Positions 9,142 to 18,164 of a DNA stretch of 64,000 nt are shown in pieces. The stretch's first letter is position 1, and every line of letters starts with the position of its first letter. The stretch is from Kaistella faecalis (GTDB lineage: Bacteria; Bacteroidota; Bacteroidia; Flavobacteriales; Weeksellaceae). Location of the stretch: the NCBI RefSeq assembly GCF_019195395.1, contig NZ_CP078067.1, positions 2,123,783 through 2,187,782 of the forward strand, read 5' to 3'. The translations under genes and the position numbers were made by a program. A model generated the notes under the pieces. That model was not told where the DNA came from and searched no databases. It was given only the letters and a program-made list of their open reading frames with translations.

Positions 9142-9474
9142 ATGAGCGATACAATTATTTGTCCTAAATGCCAGTCAGAATTTACTTACGAACAGGATAA
9201 CCTCCAGGTTTGTTCCCAGTGCTTTCATGAATGGGATCCGAATGAGGTCAACAGTGGCGAAACCATTCTGGACATGAATGGTAATGAACTTCAAAACGGA
9301 GATTCCGTAATCGTAATGAAAGATTTGCCGGTTAAAGGTGCACCAAAACCTGTGAAAGCGGGAACTAAAGTTAAAAATATCCGTTTGCGTCCCGATTCAG
9401 ATCATAATATCGACTGCAAAATCGATGGTTTCGGAGCAATGGCTTTGAAGTCGGAATTTGTGAAGAAGGCATAA
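9142..9474 (+). CDS. yjdM: Zinc-ribbon PhnA/YjdM-type protein
   Basis: Small cytoplasmic protein of 110 residues. The N-terminal zinc ribbon has Cys7, Cys10, Cys24 and Cys27 (CPKC...CSQC). The C-terminal PhnA domain follows, with DMNGNELQNGDSVIVMKDL and IDCKIDGFGAMALKSEFVKK. The family was called 'alkylphosphonate utilization protein PhnA', but it is not part of the C-P lyase system and its true role is unsettled. The start ATG 9142 is supported by a TACTTTTG box at 9116-9123. Product family is certain; function is not. Confidence 0.9.
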   Translation: MSDTIICPKCQSEFTYEQDNLQVCSQCFHEWDPNEVNSGETILDMNGNELQNGDSVIVMKDLPVKGAPKPVKAGTKVKNIRLRPDSDHNIDCKIDGFGAMALKSEFVKKA

Positions 9475-9642
9475 AAAAAGGAAAGATTTGGACAGGGTTC
9501 TTTTCTAGACTTGGTTGTCCGAATACATCGGGACTAATTTCGTCTTAAAGGCAGAAAGAGAATTAACCAAAAATTTCCTTATTTGGGAATGATAAAGTTA
9601 GGAATTTTATTTCAAATTCCATAGCGGTCCAATAGAAATTTT

Positions 9643-9665
9643 AAAAAAAATCTGATTTTTTTCAG
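9643..9665 (-). terminator. Weak terminator after the ABC ATPase gene
   Basis: On the minus strand a short CTGA/TCAG stem (9652-9665) is followed by eight T residues (9650-9643), immediately after the stop at 9668. The stem is only four base pairs, so this is tentative. Confidence 0.35.
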
Positions 9666-9667
9666 CC

Positions 9668-10600
9668 TTACAAATTAAGATATACTGTACCTTCTATTTG
9701 GTTTTCGGTATAGATCACGATGTCTTTTCCGCTTAGTGAAATCCTGTTCCAGTAGTAGTTTCCTGCGAATCGGCTTTCGGTAACCTGTGCTTCTTTTCCG
9801 GAATCTGCGATTTTAATTTCTGTTGGATACCAGAAGTTTTTAGCTAGTCCGAAGGATGCTTTCTCTTCATCGGAAAATACATTCACTTCGCCAAAAAGTT
9901 TTGCCACGTAGGGGTTGTAAGGATTTTGATAAATTTCTTTTGGATGATCATTTTGAATAAGTCTTCCGTCATGTAACACAATAATTTGGTCAAGCCACGG
10001 CATCACTTCCTGAATTTCGTGAGTTGAAATTATCAGAGAAATCTCTTTCTCTTTCACATAATTGAAAAGCCGCTCACGTAGTTCAATTTTTCTTGAAAAA
10101 TCAAGATTGCTGAAAGGTTCATCAAGCAGAAGAAGCTTAGGCATTACAGAAAGTGCCCGCGCGATGGCCACACGCTGCTGTTGCCCGCCGCTCAGATTTT
10201 TGGGAAGTATTTCCGCATATTCCTCGAGCCCTACAACGTGAAGCAGTTCCAGAACTTTTTCTCGCTTTTCCTTTAAATTGATATTAGAAATAAATTTTCC
10301 AACATTATCGGCCACTGTAGCATAAGGCATCAGGTCATAGTTCTGCGCTACAAGCTTCATTTCACTTTCACCGGGAACAATGTTTTTTTTCGGTCCGTAG
10401 ATGGGTTTTCCGTCAAAAATAATTTCGCCTTGCTCCCAGTCGAGCAAACCGTAAATCAGATTCAGAAGGGTAGATTTTCCGCAGCCGCTTTCGCCTGCCA
10501 AAGCGATGATTCTGCCTTTTTCAATCTTTAAATTAAGGTTTCGGAAAAGATCTTTTTCACGGGAATGCGAGAAAAATAAATGATTGATTTCTAATAGCAT
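9668..10600 (-). CDS. ABC transporter ATP-binding protein
   Basis: Cytoplasmic ATPase subunit of an ABC importer or exporter, 310 residues. Walker A GESGCGKS is at 36-43, the signature LSGGQQQR at 136-143, Walker B LLLLDEP at 157-163 and the switch histidine (STHE) at 194. The first 240 residues are the ATPase domain; the last 70 form an extra C-terminal domain, as seen in importer ATPases of the spermidine/iron type. The start is ATG 10600. The upstream in-frame codons are poor starts and overlap the TAATTTTG promoter box (minus strand, 10613-10606). No permease or binding protein lies next to it, so its partner is encoded elsewhere and the substrate is unknown. Confidence 0.85.
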   Translation of the reverse strand: MLLEINHLFFSHSREKDLFRNLNLKIEKGRIIALAGESGCGKSTLLNLIYGLLDWEQGEIIFDGKPIYGPKKNIVPGESEMKLVAQNYDLMPYATVADNVGKFISNINLKEKREKVLELLHVVGLEEYAEILPKNLSGGQQQRVAIARALSVMPKLLLLDEPFSNLDFSRKIELRERLFNYVKEKEISLIISTHEIQEVMPWLDQIIVLHDGRLIQNDHPKEIYQNPYNPYVAKLFGEVNVFSDEEKASFGLAKNFWYPTEIKIADSGKEAQVTESRFAGNYYWNRISLSGKDIVIYTENQIEGTVYLNL

Positions 10601-10679
10601 ATTTGCAAAATTAATAATTTTGATCTTACTGTGAATTATTTTTATTATTTTAGCGGAGTAAGTAAAAAGCAATCATTGG

Positions 10680-11339
10680 ATGAAAAAAGTATTTAAATTA
10701 ACAGTATTTTCAGCATTTGTTTCAGGAATTTTATTGATTTCATGCGGGAAAGACAAGCCGCTTACCAGCGAAAGCAGCGAAGTGATTACCACCACCGAAG
10801 GTGCTTCTTTCGCAGTAGATACTCTTAACAGTAAGATTGAATGGAAAGGTTTTAAAGTACTGAAATCCGATAACACCAGTCATTTCGGAACGATTAAATT
10901 TGAAAGCGGAGATGTAACTGTGAAGGACGGTAAACTTGAAAGCGGAAAATTTGTTGCCGATATGAGCAGTTTAACCTCTGTTGATTTAAAAGATGATGCA
11001 GAGCAGCTTAATAAACTGAACGGCCATTTAAAAAGCGGCGATTTTTTCGAAGTTGAAAAATTTCCCACCGCTTCTTACGAGATTACAAAAGTCTCTGAAA
11101 ATGTAAATGGTGATTACAATACCCTGCTCGATGGTAATTTGACGATTAAAGGAATTACAAAACCTGTTCAGTTCAATGCGAATGTAACAGTAAATGGCGG
11201 CGAGGTAAGTATTGCGACAGAGCCGAAAGACATTAGCAGAGAGGATTTTGGAGTGAAATTCCAAATGCCTGTAACAAACGGTATTATCAAAAACGAAGTC
11301 AATCTTCAGATTTTGATAAAGGCCCTCGAAAAGAAATAA
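10680..11339 (+). CDS. YceI-family lipoprotein
   Basis: Lipoprotein of 219 residues. The signal peptide (1-21) ends in a lipobox LISC with the lipidated Cys22. The rest is a YceI domain, an eight-stranded barrel that binds long isoprenoid or other lipid chains; FHG-like motifs are replaced by SRFDFGVKF-like SREDFGVKFQMP near the C-terminus. It is divergent from the ABC ATPase gene with an 80-base shared promoter region. Being anchored by lipid it should sit in the outer or inner membrane facing the periplasm. The bound lipid and role are unknown; YceI proteins are often induced by osmotic or acid stress. Confidence 0.87.
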   Translation: MKKVFKLTVFSAFVSGILLISCGKDKPLTSESSEVITTTEGASFAVDTLNSKIEWKGFKVLKSDNTSHFGTIKFESGDVTVKDGKLESGKFVADMSSLTSVDLKDDAEQLNKLNGHLKSGDFFEVEKFPTASYEITKVSENVNGDYNTLLDGNLTIKGITKPVQFNANVTVNGGEVSIATEPKDISREDFGVKFQMPVTNGIIKNEVNLQILIKALEKK

Positions 11340-11368
11340 TTTTTTTATTTAAGTGTAATAAGTGATGT

Positions 11369-11402
11369 AAATCCGTCTCATTTTTAATGGGGCGGATTTT
11401 TT
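11369..11402 (+). terminator. Terminator of the YceI lipoprotein gene
   Basis: Arms AAATCCG (11369-11375) and CGGATTT (11393-11399), extended inward by CTCAT/ATGGG pairs, precede a T run. It lies 30 bases after the stop codon. Confidence 0.75.
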
Positions 11403-11534
11403 AGCCTCTATTGTTCTTCAACGCATTAGATTAATTTTGAAGATGCCTGGGTGGCTTCAGTTTTTAGTTCAAAATTTCCTAAATTTGCAATCTTACAGAA
11501 AAGCGTAAAAACAACGCAAAAAGCAAAACTAACT

Positions 11535-14192
11535 ATGACTTCACAACAGATACGCCAGCAGTTTTTAGATTATTTTAAAGAAAAGGGACACTTAATCGTT
11601 CCTTCCGCACCTATTGTGCGAAAAGATGATCCCACGCTTATGTTCTCTAATTCAGGAATGACGCAGTTTAAGGATTATTTTCTCGGCTACAAAGAGCCAA
11701 AAGCGCCGAGAATTGCCGATACCCAAAAATGTCTGCGCGTTTCCGGAAAACATAACGATTTAGACGATGTTGGCCGTGATACCTATCATCACACGATGTT
11801 TGAAATGTTGGGAAACTGGTCATTTGGCGATTATTTCAAGAAAGAAGCCATCGGGTTTGCTTGGGAACTGCTTACAGAAGTGTATAAAATTCCGAAAGAA
11901 AATTTATACGTAACCATTTTTGAAGGTGATGCTTCCGAGAATCTGGAACGTGATCAGGATGCCTATAATTACTGGAAATCGCATATCGACGAAAGCCGAA
12001 TCATCAACGGAAACAAGAAGGATAATTTCTGGGAAATGGGGGAGAGCGGACCTTGCGGACCATGTTCAGAAATCCATGTAGATTTAAGATCTGAAGAAGA
12101 AAAAGCTAAAGTTCCCGGAGTTGATTTAATCAATAATGACCACCCGCAGGTCGTTGAAATCTGGAACAACGTTTTCATGGAATTCAACAGGAAAGCCGAC
12201 GGAAGTTTAGAGAAATTACCGGCACAGCACGTTGATACCGGAATGGGTTTTGAGCGTCTGTGTATGGCTTTGCAAGGCAAAAAATCGAATTACGATACTG
12301 ATGTTTTCACACCTTTAATTGCTAAAGTTGAAGAACTTTCAGGTAAAAAATATACGGGAATTTTAGAAGACGAAAAAGATATCGCAATCCGTGTGGTTGT
12401 CGATCATATCAGAGCGGTTGCGTTTGCAATTGCGGACGGGCAGCTGCCTTCCAACGGCGGTGCCGGTTATGTGATCAGAAGAATTTTAAGAAGAGCGATT
12501 TCATATTCTTACCGTTTTTTAGGAATGAAAGAATCGTTCCTTTTCCAACTGGTGGCAGTTTTAAGAAATGAAATGGGAGATTTCTTCCCGGAGTTGGTGA
12601 AACAGCAGAAACTGGTTACAGAAGTGATCAAAGAAGAAGAATCTTCCTTCCTGAAAACCATCGAACACGGTCTGAAGCGAATTGATTTAATCATTAATGA
12701 AACCATTTTCAGAAACGAAAAAACACTTCCGGGTGCTGAGGTTTTTGAACTTTATGACACATACGGATTCCCGGCAGATTTATCAAGAATTATCGCTGAA
12801 GAAAAGCAGCTGACGGTTGATGAAAAAGGCTTTGATGAAGAAATGGAAAAGCAGAAACAGCGTTCCAAGAAATCATCTGCGCAGAAAGTTCACGACTGGG
12901 TGATTCTGGAAGAAAAGCAGGAAAGTTTCGTTGGTTACGACCAGACAGAAGCTGAAACATATATCACGCGGTACCGTAAAATCGAGAATAAGGACGGTGA
13001 ATTTTATCAGATCGTTTTATCGAAATCTCCGTTTTATCCTGAAGGCGGCGGTCAAGTTGGCGACAAAGGAATTCTTATTCCAAGTTATACAGAAGGCTTT
13101 GATATTTCAAGTCCTGATGTTTTTAATATTACCAATTGTGGCGATATTATTGAGGTTTTAGAAACCAGAAAGGAAAATAATCTGATTGTTTCCCTGATTA
13201 AAGATTTACCGAAAGATGCTGGCGCTGTTTTTTATGCAAAAGTAAATACATCAGACCGCAAAAATACTCAGGCCAACCACTCGGTGACGCATTTATTACA
13301 CGAAGCTTTACGTGAAGTTTTGGGAACTCACGTGGAACAGAAAGGTTCTTTCGTAGGTCCTGATTATCTCCGTTTTGATTTTTCACATTTCTCTAAAATG
13401 AGCGAAGAAGAACTGAAATTGGTGGAAGAGAAAGTTAATGTAAAAATCAAGGAGAATATTGCATTGCAGGAATTCAGAAACATTCCGATTGCAGAAGCGA
13501 TGGAAAAAGGCGCAATGGCACTTTTCGGAGAAAAATATGGGGACAGCGTGCGAATGATTCAGTTCGGAAGTTCAAAAGAACTTTGTGGAGGAACACACGT
13601 GAAAAACACAGGCGAAATTGGATATTTCAAAATTCAGAATGAAAGTTCTACCGCTGCCGGAATCAGAAGAATTGAAGCGATTTCCGGTGATAAATCTGCG
13701 GAATATTTCAAAAATCTGGAAACACAGATCAAAGAAATTTCAGCTTTATTAAAATCAAAGGATTTAGCGAAATCTGTAGAAAAATTAATTGAGGAAAATT
13801 CAGTTTTAAAATCTGAAATCGAATCTTTGAAAAAAGAAAAAGCAAAAGGCGAAACCGCGAACTGGAAAAATGATTTTGCTGAAAGCGGTGACAAAAAACT
13901 GTTGGTTAAAAAAGTTTCAATGGATGCGGGAAGTGTGAAGGATATCGTGTTCCAGCTGAAAAAAGAAATTGAAAACTCAGTAATTATTATTATTTCTGAT
14001 GCTGATCACAAGCCGATGATTACGGTGGGAGTTTCACAGGATCTGGAAACAAAATACCACGCAGGAAATATCGTGAAAGAACTGGCGAAAGAAATCCAGG
14101 GCGGCGGTGGCGGTAATCCAGGCTTTGCGACGGCAGGCGGAAAGAATCTGGCGGGCATCGAAAATGCTTATCAGAAAGCGCTTGAGATTTAA
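11535..14192 (+). CDS. alaS: Alanyl-tRNA synthetase
   Basis: Class II synthetase that charges tRNA-Ala and edits mischarged Ser/Gly, 885 residues. The N-terminal catalytic domain shows FSNSGMTQFKDYFLG and RDTYHHTMFEMLGNWSFGDY. The editing domain has the zinc motif HSVTH (His582, His586) with CGGTH (Cys684, His688). A C-terminal coiled coil (about 735-790) leads to the C-Ala domain ending in GGGGGNPGFATAGG. The start is ATG 11535 (MTSQQIRQQF); an upstream extension in frame is not conserved and overlaps a TAAATTTG promoter box at 11480-11487. Length is close to E. coli AlaRS (876). Confidence 0.97.
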   Translation: MTSQQIRQQFLDYFKEKGHLIVPSAPIVRKDDPTLMFSNSGMTQFKDYFLGYKEPKAPRIADTQKCLRVSGKHNDLDDVGRDTYHHTMFEMLGNWSFGDYFKKEAIGFAWELLTEVYKIPKENLYVTIFEGDASENLERDQDAYNYWKSHIDESRIINGNKKDNFWEMGESGPCGPCSEIHVDLRSEEEKAKVPGVDLINNDHPQVVEIWNNVFMEFNRKADGSLEKLPAQHVDTGMGFERLCMALQGKKSNYDTDVFTPLIAKVEELSGKKYTGILEDEKDIAIRVVVDHIRAVAFAIADGQLPSNGGAGYVIRRILRRAISYSYRFLGMKESFLFQLVAVLRNEMGDFFPELVKQQKLVTEVIKEEESSFLKTIEHGLKRIDLIINETIFRNEKTLPGAEVFELYDTYGFPADLSRIIAEEKQLTVDEKGFDEEMEKQKQRSKKSSAQKVHDWVILEEKQESFVGYDQTEAETYITRYRKIENKDGEFYQIVLSKSPFYPEGGGQVGDKGILIPSYTEGFDISSPDVFNITNCGDIIEVLETRKENNLIVSLIKDLPKDAGAVFYAKVNTSDRKNTQANHSVTHLLHEALREVLGTHVEQKGSFVGPDYLRFDFSHFSKMSEEELKLVEEKVNVKIKENIALQEFRNIPIAEAMEKGAMALFGEKYGDSVRMIQFGSSKELCGGTHVKNTGEIGYFKIQNESSTAAGIRRIEAISGDKSAEYFKNLETQIKEISALLKSKDLAKSVEKLIEENSVLKSEIESLKKEKAKGETANWKNDFAESGDKKLLVKKVSMDAGSVKDIVFQLKKEIENSVIIIISDADHKPMITVGVSQDLETKYHAGNIVKELAKEIQGGGGGNPGFATAGGKNLAGIENAYQKALEI

Positions 14193-14211
14193 TTTTTAAA
14201 CACACATCAAT

Positions 14212-14242
14212 AAAAAACCCGGATTCAGCATCCGGGTTTTTT
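14212..14242 (+). terminator. Terminator of alaS
   Basis: A perfect stem AAAACCCGGAT/ATCCGGGTTTT with a 5-base loop is followed by T residues, 20 bases after the alaS stop. The symmetric A and T runs would also allow it to work on the minus strand. Confidence 0.85.
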
Positions 14243-14244
14243 GA

Positions 14245-14275
14245 TAAAAAAAAGATCCCTTTCAAACAAGGGACC
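14245..14275 (-). terminator. Terminator of the small membrane protein gene
   Basis: Minus-strand stem GGTCCCTT/AAGGGATC (8 pairs, one of them G-T) with a 6-base loop, followed by nine T residues (14253-14245). It is 33 bases after the stop at 14308. Confidence 0.7.
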
Positions 14276-14307
14276 TTTATTAAGTGAAATATATGATGTG
14301 GTTTTTT

Positions 14308-14550
14308 TTATTTGTTTCCGCCACCTCTTGCAACCAACGCAATAATGACGATAAGAACTAATGCACCAATTACCCAAACTAAAGGATTGCTCATCCAGTC
14401 ACCACTCATCGCGTCGCCGCCTTTGTTCATGTCTACGTCAACATTTAAATCGGCTGCTTTATCTTGAGCTTTAACTAATATTGTGGCGAAGTTTGCTGCC
14501 ACTGCCAGTGCGAAAATCTGAATCTTTGTAAGTAGGTTAGAACGTGTCAT
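14308..14550 (-). CDS. Small secreted or membrane-anchored protein, unknown function
   Basis: Protein of 80 residues that I do not recognise. Residues 1-29 look like a signal peptide or first membrane helix (SNLLTKIQIFALAVAANFAT) ending at a possible VKAQ cleavage site. A polar acidic stretch (DLNVDVDMNKGGDAMSGD) follows, then a second hydrophobic helix (about 55-74, WVIGALVLIVIIALVA) and a short RGGGNK tail. It has its own terminator and a TATTTTTG box at 14604-14597 on the minus strand, so it is a single-gene unit. The RGGGNK tail after a helix recurs in small proteins of this group, as far as I remember. No function can be assigned. Confidence 0.75.
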   Translation of the reverse strand: MTRSNLLTKIQIFALAVAANFATILVKAQDKAADLNVDVDMNKGGDAMSGDWMSNPLVWVIGALVLIVIIALVARGGGNK

Positions 14551-14639
14551 AATTTAATTTTTTAATGTTATACTTCTGAGCATTCTAAAAGTGTACCAAA
14601 AATAAAATCACGTTCAAAAAAAGCAGGTTCAATTTGAGG

Positions 14640-15134
14640 TTATAAAATAAATTCCATCAGATAATCGTCCATTACAAAGCCATTTCCGATGTCAAAGACG
14701 TCTTCTTTATAAACGCTGAAACCCTGTGATTCATAAATTGATTTCGCATTATTTTCTTTATTTACATTTAAGATAATGCGTGAATCTCCGCTTTCGGATG
14801 TTTGTTTTTTAAGGAAATTCAATGCGGTTTTTCCGCAGCCTTTTCCTTTTGCATTCTCCACGAGATAGATTCTGTGGAGTTTAGTGGTTTGCAGTTCGTA
14901 ATGATGTTCAAATCCGATAAAACCTACGGCAATATTTTCATTAAGAATTAAATAATAATGATAATTCCGATTCTGAAGATGCGCTGAGATTTCTTCAACC
15001 GAGTACATTTCGGCTAACATATAATCGATTTGTTCTTTAGAAAGAAGTTCTGCGTAGGCAGATTTCCATGATTTTTCTGCAAGTTCGCGAATCAGTGGAA
15101 TATCTTTTTCTATTGCCTTTATTAGTGAAGTCAT
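14640..15134 (-). CDS. GNAT family N-acetyltransferase
   Basis: Cytoplasmic acetyl-CoA-dependent acetyltransferase of 164 residues. The acetyl-CoA loop is VENAKGKGCGKTALNFLKK near residues 92-110, the usual (R/Q)xxGxG region in a lysine-rich form, followed by ILNVNKENNAKSIYESQGF, a classic GNAT motif B. The gene begins 8 bases after the stop of the phosphoesterase gene, so both are probably on one transcript. The acceptor (small molecule, peptide or protein) is unknown. Confidence 0.87.
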   Translation of the reverse strand: MTSLIKAIEKDIPLIRELAEKSWKSAYAELLSKEQIDYMLAEMYSVEEISAHLQNRNYHYYLILNENIAVGFIGFEHHYELQTTKLHRIYLVENAKGKGCGKTALNFLKKQTSESGDSRIILNVNKENNAKSIYESQGFSVYKEDVFDIGNGFVMDDYLMEFIL

Positions 15135-15142
15135 ATCAAAAT

Positions 15143-16348
15143 TTAACTCAGTTCAAAAAGGGTGATTTCTGGCTCGATACCAACTCTTCCAGGGAATGCA
15201 ATTACCCCGAACCCGCGGTTTACATATAAATATTTGCCCTGACTTTCATATAAATCTGCCCATTTTTTATATCTGTACTGAACAGGCGACCAACGCACGT
15301 TTTTCAGATCAATGCCAAACTGCATTCCGTGCGTATGCCCTGAAAGCGTAAGCTGAACATTCGAAGGGTGATTTTTTACCACTTCATCAAAATGCGTCGG
15401 ATCGTGGCTCATTAATATTTTTGCTGCTTCTGCTGGAACACCCAGAGCGGCTTTATTTAAGTCGCCGTATTGTGGAAAAGGCTTCAAACCCCAGTTTTCT
15501 ACACCTAAGATATACAGTTTTTCACCGTTTTTTTCGATGAATCTGTGTTCATTCCGAAGCATCTCGAAACCGGCTTCTTTCTGAAACTTAATTAAATTAG
15601 GAACATTCTGTGCTTTTTCTTCTCTGGAATTCCATTCAGCATAATCGCCGTAATCATGATTTCCAAGCACTGAAAATTTTCCGTCCTTTGCCTTGATGCT
15701 AGCAAACAGTGGGATAAACGGTTTGAATTCGGTTGCAAAATTATTTACAATATCGCTCGTGCATAACACAAGATCAGCGTTCTGCTCATTGATTAAATTG
15801 ATAGCTTTCTGAAGTTTTTCCGGATTGAAGAAGCTGCCGGAATGAATATCTGAAATCTGGATAATTTTATATCCTTTGAAACTTTCCGGCAAACCGGCAA
15901 TTTTCAGTTTTACCCGCCGTACGCGGTGTCTGTATTTTCCGAAAACAATTCCATCAATGATCATGGCCGAAAAAGCGCCCGCTACCGCCAGCCCTATAAT
16001 GCTTACAAATTTTCTTCTTTCAGGGAAGTAGGTTTCGGGTTTTACAAAAAAGGTAAACAGATAATTGAAGAATCGCGTGATATCTTCCATGAGCAATAGA
16101 AGGACGATGAAAAGTTTCGGAACCAGAAAAATCAGAAAAATTGAAGATACAATCTGAATCCGGTGGTGATCACGGTCGCTCCGTTTAAAATTCAGCAATT
16201 CATAAATAAAAAAGCCATAAACAAGTAGCGTTACTGCCCAATAACCCAGACGCAACCAATTGTTGGATGTGATGGTTCTGAAGGCCTGATAGACATAAAA
16301 TTCAAGAATAAAAATGATTCCGGTAATGATTAAAAAATTTTTCTGCAT
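15143..16348 (-). CDS. Membrane-anchored calcineurin-like metallophosphoesterase
   Basis: Inner-membrane protein of 401 residues. Four or so hydrophobic helices fill residues 1-135 and the phosphoesterase domain follows. Metal-site motifs are SDIHSG (Asp167, His169), TSD (Asp199), GNHDY (229-233), MSHDP (His314) and GHTHG (337-341), the usual two-metal set. This matches the YaeI/YkuE group, some of which cleave UDP-diacylglucosamine or other lipid diphosphates at the membrane; the substrate here is not known. It is the first gene of a pair with the GNAT gene. Confidence 0.87.
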   Translation of the reverse strand: MQKNFLIITGIIFILEFYVYQAFRTITSNNWLRLGYWAVTLLVYGFFIYELLNFKRSDRDHHRIQIVSSIFLIFLVPKLFIVLLLLMEDITRFFNYLFTFFVKPETYFPERRKFVSIIGLAVAGAFSAMIIDGIVFGKYRHRVRRVKLKIAGLPESFKGYKIIQISDIHSGSFFNPEKLQKAINLINEQNADLVLCTSDIVNNFATEFKPFIPLFASIKAKDGKFSVLGNHDYGDYAEWNSREEKAQNVPNLIKFQKEAGFEMLRNEHRFIEKNGEKLYILGVENWGLKPFPQYGDLNKAALGVPAEAAKILMSHDPTHFDEVVKNHPSNVQLTLSGHTHGMQFGIDLKNVRWSPVQYRYKKWADLYESQGKYLYVNRGFGVIAFPGRVGIEPEITLFELS

Positions 16349-16360
16349 AAAGTTTCATTA

Positions 16361-16387
16361 AAAAAGCACAAAATCGATTTTGTGCTT
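16361..16387 (-). terminator. Terminator of the ketoacyl-ACP synthase III gene
   Basis: A perfect palindrome of 24 bases (16364-16387, arms AAGCACAAAATC and GATTTTGTGCTT) is followed on the minus strand by T residues. It lies 24 bases after the stop at 16411. Confidence 0.75.
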
Positions 16388-16410
16388 CTTATTATCTTTA
16401 AATATTTCTG

Positions 16411-17478
16411 TTAAGGAAATTTATATACGATCGCATTGATATTCATTCCTGCACCTACGGATGCAAAAACAATATGGCCTTTCTCCTTAAAGGACTGGTT
16501 TTTCATTTCCCCTTTAATAATTAAATCGAACATCGTAGGAATGGTGGCTACAGAAGAGTTGCCTAACTGCTGAATCGTCATTGGCGCAATGGCGTGGTCA
16601 TAATCCTTTTTTCCGTAAAGTTTAAACAGCCGCGAGATCATCGCATAATCCATTTTAGCATTTGCCTGATGAATCAGGATTTTATCAATATCATCAATAG
16701 TCAATCCTGCCTTGTCAATAGTTTGTTTAATGGCGTCAGGCACATTTTTCAGCGCATATTCATAGATTTTTCGCCCGTGCATTCTAATGTAGAGTGGGCG
16801 GCGGTCTTCGTCCTGTTTAAGTGAAGGCGCGTTCTCTAAGTAATTAAGTTCGGTATCATTGTCGCAAATTGTGCAGTCGGCAATCATTCCTACATTCTCA
16901 TCTTCAGTAGCTTTTACAACTACAGCTCCTGCACCGTCAGCAAAGATCATTTTGTTCCTGTCAAAAGCATCGGTTACACGGCTTAAGGTTTCTGAACCTA
17001 CCACCAGAATTAGTTTTGCTTTTTTAGCTTTAATCAAGGTGTCGGCAAGAATCATTGCTTCAACCCAGCCCGGGCATCCGAAAATCATGTCGTAATTAAT
17101 ACAGCTGCGGTTTTTTATTCCGAGTTTATTTTTCACCCTGGCTGACATTGACGGCATGAAATTCGTCATTCCATTTTTGTCAACTTCTCCGAAATTACTG
17201 GCGTAAATAATATAATCTAAATCTTCCTGATCAATTTTGGCATCGTAGATCGCCTCTTTCGCAGCCTGAAAACCTAAATCGGAATTAAACTCATCATCCT
17301 CCAGATATCTTCGGTTTTCTATCTCAGTAATTTCTACAAACTTCTGAATGATTTCTTCATTGGGCTTATTTATTCTGTCGCCTTCATCGGTATAAAAAAC
17401 CGAATCCATGAAGTGATCTCTGCCGATAATTTTAGTGGGAATATAACTTCCTGATCCTATTATGATTGTATTGGGCAT
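16411..17478 (-). CDS. 3-oxoacyl-ACP synthase III family protein (FabH-like)
   Basis: Cytoplasmic thiolase-fold condensing enzyme of 355 residues. The full Cys-His-Asn triad is visible: FGCPGW (Cys135), ILIHQAN (His270) and QLGNSS (Asn307). It is longer than typical FabH (about 317-335) and has an N-terminal insertion (TDEGDRINKPNEEIIQKF) in place of the usual one, so it may be a second KAS III used for branched, flexirubin-like or other special acyl chains rather than the housekeeping FabH. It stands alone, divergent from the gene at 17580, with a TAACTTTG box at 17510-17503 on the minus strand. Class is certain; pathway is not. Confidence 0.88.
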   Translation of the reverse strand: MPNTIIIGSGSYIPTKIIGRDHFMDSVFYTDEGDRINKPNEEIIQKFVEITEIENRRYLEDDEFNSDLGFQAAKEAIYDAKIDQEDLDYIIYASNFGEVDKNGMTNFMPSMSARVKNKLGIKNRSCINYDMIFGCPGWVEAMILADTLIKAKKAKLILVVGSETLSRVTDAFDRNKMIFADGAGAVVVKATEDENVGMIADCTICDNDTELNYLENAPSLKQDEDRRPLYIRMHGRKIYEYALKNVPDAIKQTIDKAGLTIDDIDKILIHQANAKMDYAMISRLFKLYGKKDYDHAIAPMTIQQLGNSSVATIPTMFDLIIKGEMKNQSFKEKGHIVFASVGAGMNINAIVYKFP

Positions 17479-17579
17479 GTTTTTTTATTGAAAAATTTCG
17501 GACAAAGTTAAGAATTATATTGTATCGGGTTGAATGAAAATTATTATTAAATTTGCAAAGGTTTTTTTGAACATCATAT

Positions 17580-18149
17580 ATGAGAATGAGTCCTGCCACT
17601 AAAGGTTTAATTATTTCGGTCATCGCTGTATTGTTTGCTTTTGGAGTTTACTTTTTGTTTTTGGCTAAAAAAAATTATTATCTTGTAGATAATCCCACAG
17701 GTGATACTTATTACTTCAAAATAAATAAAGGAGAGGAAAAAATTATCGGCGCAGGTCAAAAACTTGAGGTGAAGCTGAATAAGGGTAAAAACGGAATCCA
17801 GGTTTTTAACGCAAAGAAAGATTTACTTTATGATTCCGCGTTTGTGGTGAATAAAAACCGCGGTTTGGTAAATATTGCACATCAGGATTATTATATCAAC
17901 GAACAGTTTTATGGCTATGGCCTTAACAAGGATTCTTTGATTACCGCCAGAAAATCTACAATCATCGACGGGAAGAAGTTTGTAAACGAGCCAAAACATT
18001 TCAATAAACTATATACCGACGAATTTTACTACAACATCGACGAAGATTACGATAAAATCGTAAAAAATGTGCAGAAAGTGGAATCCCGGACTAAAATCTT
18101 CCGAAAAGTTGATTTCCTCAACTATTACAAAGAGTATTACAAATTTTAA
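17580..18149 (+). CDS. Membrane-anchored protein of unknown function upstream of menG
   Basis: Protein of 189 residues that I do not recognise. One hydrophobic helix (about 8-30, GLIISVIAVLFAFGVYFLFL) is followed by a soluble domain rich in Lys, Tyr and Asn, probably mostly beta in its first half (YYLVDNPTGDTYYFKINKGEE). It should be tethered in the inner membrane facing the periplasm. A TAAATTTG box at 17548-17555 gives a leader of about 20 bases. The menG gene begins 15 bases after its stop, so it may be the first gene of a menG-porT transcript. A role in cell envelope or T9SS is possible but unsupported. Confidence 0.72.
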   Translation: MRMSPATKGLIISVIAVLFAFGVYFLFLAKKNYYLVDNPTGDTYYFKINKGEEKIIGAGQKLEVKLNKGKNGIQVFNAKKDLLYDSAFVVNKNRGLVNIAHQDYYINEQFYGYGLNKDSLITARKSTIIDGKKFVNEPKHFNKLYTDEFYYNIDEDYDKIVKNVQKVESRTKIFRKVDFLNYYKEYYKF

Positions 18150-18164
18150 AAAAAAAACACAGCC

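Noticed and set aside
9475-9642. Small RNA after the PhnA-like gene
   Set aside because: A TTTGGACA/TGTCCGAA pair exists, but its loop is 20 bases, no promoter or T run accompanies it, and nothing else supports a transcript.
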